From NCBI GenBank assembly GCA_902796505.1, contig CADBPA010000163.1, positions 1 through 8,128 on the forward strand: 8,128 nt of DNA. Reading direction: 5' to 3'. Position numbers and translations under genes: made by a program. This DNA is from an uncultured Ruminococcus sp. (GTDB taxonomy: Bacteria; Bacillota; Clostridia; Oscillospirales; CAG-272). Positions within the stretch are counted from its first letter, which is position 1. Every line of letters begins with the position of its first letter. Below are positions 6,513-8,128 of the stretch, one piece after another. Under the pieces are notes generated by a model. It ran no database searches and was not told the origin of the DNA. It worked only from the letters and a program-made list of their open reading frames with translations.

Positions 6513-6539
6513 ACGGAGAGGTTCGTCCTCTCCGTTTTT
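6513..6539 (+). terminator. Rho-independent terminator of rpsB-tsf
   Basis: A perfect 9-bp stem, 6513-6521 with 6527-6535, encloses a TTCGT loop and is followed by TTTTTC. An A-run precedes the stem, so extra A-T pairs can extend it. It begins 17 bases after the tsf stop codon. Confidence 0.92.
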
Positions 6540-6540
6540 C

Positions 6541-6730
6541 TTTCCGCCTTTTCAGCTCCTCTGCTTTTCGCCGCATCGCCGCATCGCCGCTCCGCCCCTT
6601 CGCCGCATCGCCCCGCCGCGCGGCGCTTGCTCCCCTGCGGTCGATCCCGGCGGCTTTGCGTTTTGTCCTGCGCCTGCTCCGGCGCTTTGGTCCATGCGCC
6701 GAATCGTCCGCTCCGACTATTATATAATAA
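6541..6730. other. Gene-free GC-rich patch with CGCCGCAT repeats
   Basis: No gene is supported here. The plus strand is rich in C and T. CGCCGCAT occurs in tandem at 6569-6576 and 6577-6584, with a near-copy at 6585-6591 and another at 6601-6608. A perfect 12-base palindrome, CGCCGCGCGGCG, lies at 6614-6625. The patch ends in a sudden AT-rich stretch (6718-6730) containing TATAAT at 6723-6728, but no matching -35 was found on either strand. Open frames crossing it are Arg/Ser/Pro-rich and look like composition artefacts. Confidence 0.5.
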
Positions 6731-6763
6731 AGGAAGCTTTCCGACGAGGAAGGCTTCCTTTTT
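6731..6763. terminator. Strong, possibly bidirectional terminator hairpin
   Basis: A 12-bp stem with one G-T pair (6731-6742 with 6748-6759) and a GACGA loop is followed on the plus strand by TTTTT-C-TTTT. On the minus strand it is followed by a U-rich TTTATTATATAAT. rpsB-tsf already has its own terminator 200 bases upstream, so this hairpin may end the minus-strand repressor transcript after the 60-bp repeats, or terminate in both directions. Confidence 0.75.
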
Positions 6764-6770
6764 CTTTTCC

Positions 6771-7010
6771 CGATCCGAGCCATCGAGAACAAACCGCGAG
6801 AAGATCCGGCGCGGTCTGCCGCTCTATTTCCGATCAGAGCGATTTGAAATAAACCGCGAGAAGATCCGGCGCGGTCTGCCGCTCTATTTCCGATCAGAGC
6901 GATTTGAAATAAACCGCGAGAAGATCCAGAGCCGTCTGCCGCTCTATTTCCGATCAGAGCGATTTGAAGTATACCGCGAGAAGGTCCAGAGCCGTCTGCC
7001 GCTCCTTCGG
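6771..7010 (-). repeat. Four tandem 60-bp copies of the repressor 3' end
   Basis: Four consecutive 60-base units run 6771-6830, 6831-6890, 6891-6950 and 6951-7010. The last is the genuine 3' end of the XRE-type gene; the other three lie past its stop. Sixty is a multiple of three, so each unit stays in frame. The two inner copies encode ERQTA(L/P)DLLAVYFKSL followed by TGA, like the gene itself. Units two and three differ at 3 positions. The outermost copy matches its neighbour over its right 40 bases but has 7 changes in its first 20, which destroy the ending and its stop. From visual alignment, the array looks like local duplication of a coding 3' end with decay away from the gene. Confidence 0.93.
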
Positions 7011-7274
7011 CGTATGCAGGCGGATCTGTTCGAGAATCTCCTCTTCGGTCACCGAAGAGCCTTCCTCGGTCAGCACGTCGTTCGGCGTGACGCGCAGCGC
7101 CTCGCAGATCCGCATGAAAGTCTCGATGCGCATATTCGCCTCACCGCGCTCGATGTCGGCGTAGGTCCGGTCGGCGAGCCCCGCCTTTTCCGCCACCTCC
7201 GCCTGCGTCAACCCGGCCTTCTTGCGGAAGAACAAAAGATTGTTTCCGATCTTGATCTTGTCAAAAATAAGCAT
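6954..7274 (-). CDS. XRE-family helix-turn-helix transcriptional regulator
   Basis: This 106-residue DNA-binding protein has a Cro/CI-type HTH at about residues 8-67 (IGNNLLFFRKKAGLTQAEVAEKAGLADRTYADIERGEANMRIETFMRICEALRVTPNDVL, shown here by its landmarks LTQAEVAEKAGL and YADIERGEAN). A short C-terminal helical part (75-106) ends in LDLLAVYFKSL. The start at 7274 has AAAGGAG 5-6 bases upstream; the longer frame upstream lacks a ribosome site. It probably acts as a repressor of its own gene and of the divergent prepilin genes, since three copies of one motif sit in the shared upstream region; this is inference. Its last 19 codons with stop are repeated downstream. Confidence 0.9.
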   Translation of the reverse strand: MLIFDKIKIGNNLLFFRKKAGLTQAEVAEKAGLADRTYADIERGEANMRIETFMRICEALRVTPNDVLTEEGSSVTEEEILEQIRLHTPKERQTALDLLAVYFKSL

Positions 7275-7301
7275 GATTTCTCCTTTTTTTGCGCTTTTAT
7301 A

Positions 7302-7371
7302 GGAATTATACTTCCAAAAAGCCTTGACAAACAGGAAGTAATGGTGTATAATAATAGGCAGAATACTTCCT
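7302..7371. promoter_or_regulatory. Three AGGAAGTA-type boxes, putative operators
   Basis: Box A (minus-strand GGAAGTA at 7309-7315) lies within GGAA-6-TTCC (7302-7315). Box B is AGGAAGTA (7333-7340) inside the spacer of the plus promoter. Box C is the perfect inverse, TACTTCCT (7364-7371), just after the expected transcription start. B and C form an 8-bp inverted pair with 23 bases between, bracketing the -10. The arrangement fits binding by the adjacent XRE regulator, with repression of the prepilin promoter as the likely effect. Confidence 0.55.
7324..7352 (+). promoter_or_regulatory. Consensus promoter of the prepilin genes
   Basis: A perfect TTGACA (7324-7329) and a perfect TATAAT (7347-7352) are separated by 17 bases. 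Transcription should begin near 7359, leaving a leader of about 90 A-rich bases. A repeated box occupies the spacer and another lies just past the start, so this strong promoter is probably under repression. Confidence 0.9.
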
Positions 7372-7380
7372 ATTTTCCTT

Positions 7381-7410
7381 ATTATACCGGAATTTGGAAT
7401 TATGAAGCAA
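7381..7410 (-). promoter_or_regulatory. Candidate promoter of the XRE regulator
   Basis: On the minus strand, TTGCTT (7405-7410) and a perfect TATAAT (7381-7386) are separated by 18 bases. This would start transcription near 7374, just before box C. Another minus-strand TATAAT lies at 7305-7310 inside box A but lacks a recognisable -35. Which one is used cannot be decided from sequence. Confidence 0.35.
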
Positions 7411-7447
7411 TTCAAAAAAACAAAAAACAAAAAGGAGAACTCAAACC

Positions 7448-7876
7448 ATGAAGAAAACCACCAAAAAGGGCTTTACCCTCGTAGAGCTCGTCATCGTCAT
7501 CGCGATCATCGCGATCCTCGCCGCCGTCCTGATCCCCACCTTCTCGGGTGTGGTGGAAAAGGCAAACAAGAGCGCGGCGGAGCAGGCTCTGAAAAACGCC
7601 TACACGCAGGCACTCGCCGAAGCGCTTGCCGACGACGGCGCGATCGAGAGCGGAGACAAAGTTTATCTCGCCAAAGACGGCACTGCATTGACCAAAGAGG
7701 GGGAGAACTATTACATCTCTTATACCGATGCGGTTACCAACGTGCCCGGCACGCTCGAATGGACCTTCACCTTCACCGCGGCGGACGGCTCTGCCGCAGA
7801 AGTCGAGCGCGCGACCTCGACCAATTACAGCTACGCCATCACCAACGGCGCCCCTGTCGTGACGGCGAAAAGCTGA
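7448..7876 (+). CDS. Prepilin-type (type II/IV pilin-like) surface protein
   Basis: This is a 142-residue protein with a class-III prepilin signal, MKKTTKKG followed by FTLVELVIVIAIIAILAA. Cleavage by prepilin peptidase is expected after Gly8, leaving Phe1 (N-methylated in the family) and the conserved Glu5. The hydrophobic N-terminal helix (about 9-30) anchors the protein in the membrane until assembly. An Ala-rich amphipathic helix (about 37-60, AAEQALKNAYTQALAEALAD) and a beta-rich, Thr/Asp/Tyr-rich C-terminal domain follow. No cysteines are present. AAAGGAG (7431-7437) lies 10 bases upstream. It is first in a tandem pair driven by the promoter at 7324-7352. No pilus ATPase, platform protein or peptidase gene is in the window. 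It could be a pseudopilin, a minor pilin, or a membrane-released surface protein. Confidence 0.9.
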   Translation: MKKTTKKGFTLVELVIVIAIIAILAAVLIPTFSGVVEKANKSAAEQALKNAYTQALAEALADDGAIESGDKVYLAKDGTALTKEGENYYISYTDAVTNVPGTLEWTFTFTAADGSAAEVERATSTNYSYAITNGAPVVTAKS

Positions 7877-7900
7877 TCCCGGTAGAAAGGATACAATAAA

Positions 7901-8128
7901 ATGAAGAAAAATACAAGTAAAAAGGGCTTTACGCTTGTAGAGCTTGTAATCGTCATCGCGATCATCGCCATCCTCGCGGCGGTGCTGATCCCGACCTTCT
8001 CAAGCCTCATCAAAAGAGCCAACGTCTCGAAGGACAATCAACTTGTCCGCAATCTGAATACCGCGCTGATCGCGGATGCCGCCATCAACGGCAAGCACGA
8101 AACCATGTACAGCGCGCTGAAAGCCGCA
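7901..8128 (+). CDS. Second prepilin-type protein, 5' part only
   Basis: The gene runs off the window after 76 codons. It starts MKKNTSKKG followed by FTLVELVIVIAIIAILAA, so cleavage is expected after Gly9. The first 35 residues nearly match the preceding gene and the rest diverges (SSLIKRANVSKDNQLVRNLNTALIAD, then INGKHETMYSALKAA). The phrases RANVSKDNQLVRNLNTAL and ETMYSALKAA recall the N-terminal part of larger clostridial prepilin-like surface proteins, so the full product may be long; this is from memory of the family. AAAGGA (7886-7891) lies 9 bases upstream. The gap to the previous stop is 24 bases, so the two genes are likely cotranscribed. Confidence 0.9.
   Translation, partial: MKKNTSKKGFTLVELVIVIAIIAILAAVLIPTFSSLIKRANVSKDNQLVRNLNTALIADAAINGKHETMYSALKAA

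Noticed and set aside
6719..6735. Promoter at the TATAAT in the AT-rich island
   Set aside because: No acceptable -35 was found at 16-18 bases on either strand, and a plus-strand start would fall inside the terminator stem.
5548..6792. Minus-strand open frame of about 414 codons antisense to tsf
   Set aside because: It mirrors the codon bias of tsf and begins in a low-complexity Arg/Lys-rich stretch. No ribosome site or family motif is present.
6771..7010. CRISPR array
   Set aside because: The 60-bp units are contiguous with no unique spacers, and they derive from a coding 3' end.
6495..7451. Plus-strand open frame of about 318 codons starting at the tsf stop and running through the 60-bp repeats
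   Set aside because: It stays open because the repeat length is a multiple of three. It is antisense to the clear XRE gene, Arg/Ser-rich, crosses two strong hairpins, and has no ribosome site.

Overview
The window looks like a chromosomal segment of a fairly GC-rich, low-complexity-tolerant Gram-positive bacterium, most likely an anaerobic gut-type Clostridia/Oscillospirales relative. The reasons are near-canonical AGGAGG ribosome sites before almost every gene, textbook -35/-10 promoters with 17-base spacers, a YtvI/AI-2E-type membrane protein, a zinc-binding L28, the rpsB-tsf pair, and paired 'KKGFTLVELVIVIAIIAILAA' pseudopilin genes. The taxonomy is inference; no rRNA is present.

Layout. 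Bases 1-1698 hold a cyclophilin (minus) divergent from an AI-2E/YtvI-type polytopic membrane protein (plus). That gene converges on rpmB (L28, minus), and two hairpins stand between them. Upstream of rpmB lie an alpha/beta hydrolase and a six-helix membrane protein of unknown role. These two overlap and share a promoter (both minus). This promoter region is divergent from an M14 zinc carboxypeptidase (plus). Next come a perfect-consensus promoter, a structured leader, rpsB and tsf (plus), closed by a strong terminator. About 460 bases without a gene follow. They hold a GC-rich pyrimidine-biased patch, an isolated strong hairpin, and four copies of a 60-bp repeat. The repeat is the 3' end of a small XRE-type repressor gene (minus). 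The repressor gene is divergent from two tandem prepilin-like genes (plus), the second cut by the window end.

How the parts may work together. The left three quarters is housekeeping: protein folding, ribosomal proteins, translation elongation, and peptide or ester hydrolysis. The right end is accessory: a small repressor-like regulator faces a strong promoter for surface or pseudopilin proteins. Three copies of an AGGAAGTA-type motif lie in and around that promoter, which suggests the regulator controls the pilin-like genes and itself.

Most notable observations: (1) the last 19 codons of the repressor, stop included, are repeated downstream in frame, and the differences from the first downstream copy within the aligned coding segment are all synonymous; (2) the inverted AGGAAGTA/TACTTCCT boxes bracket the -10 of the pilin promoter; (3) the rpsB leader has a tandem 8-base repeat, and both copies can pair with the same upstream strand. 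No clearly new defence, CRISPR or mobile system is visible.
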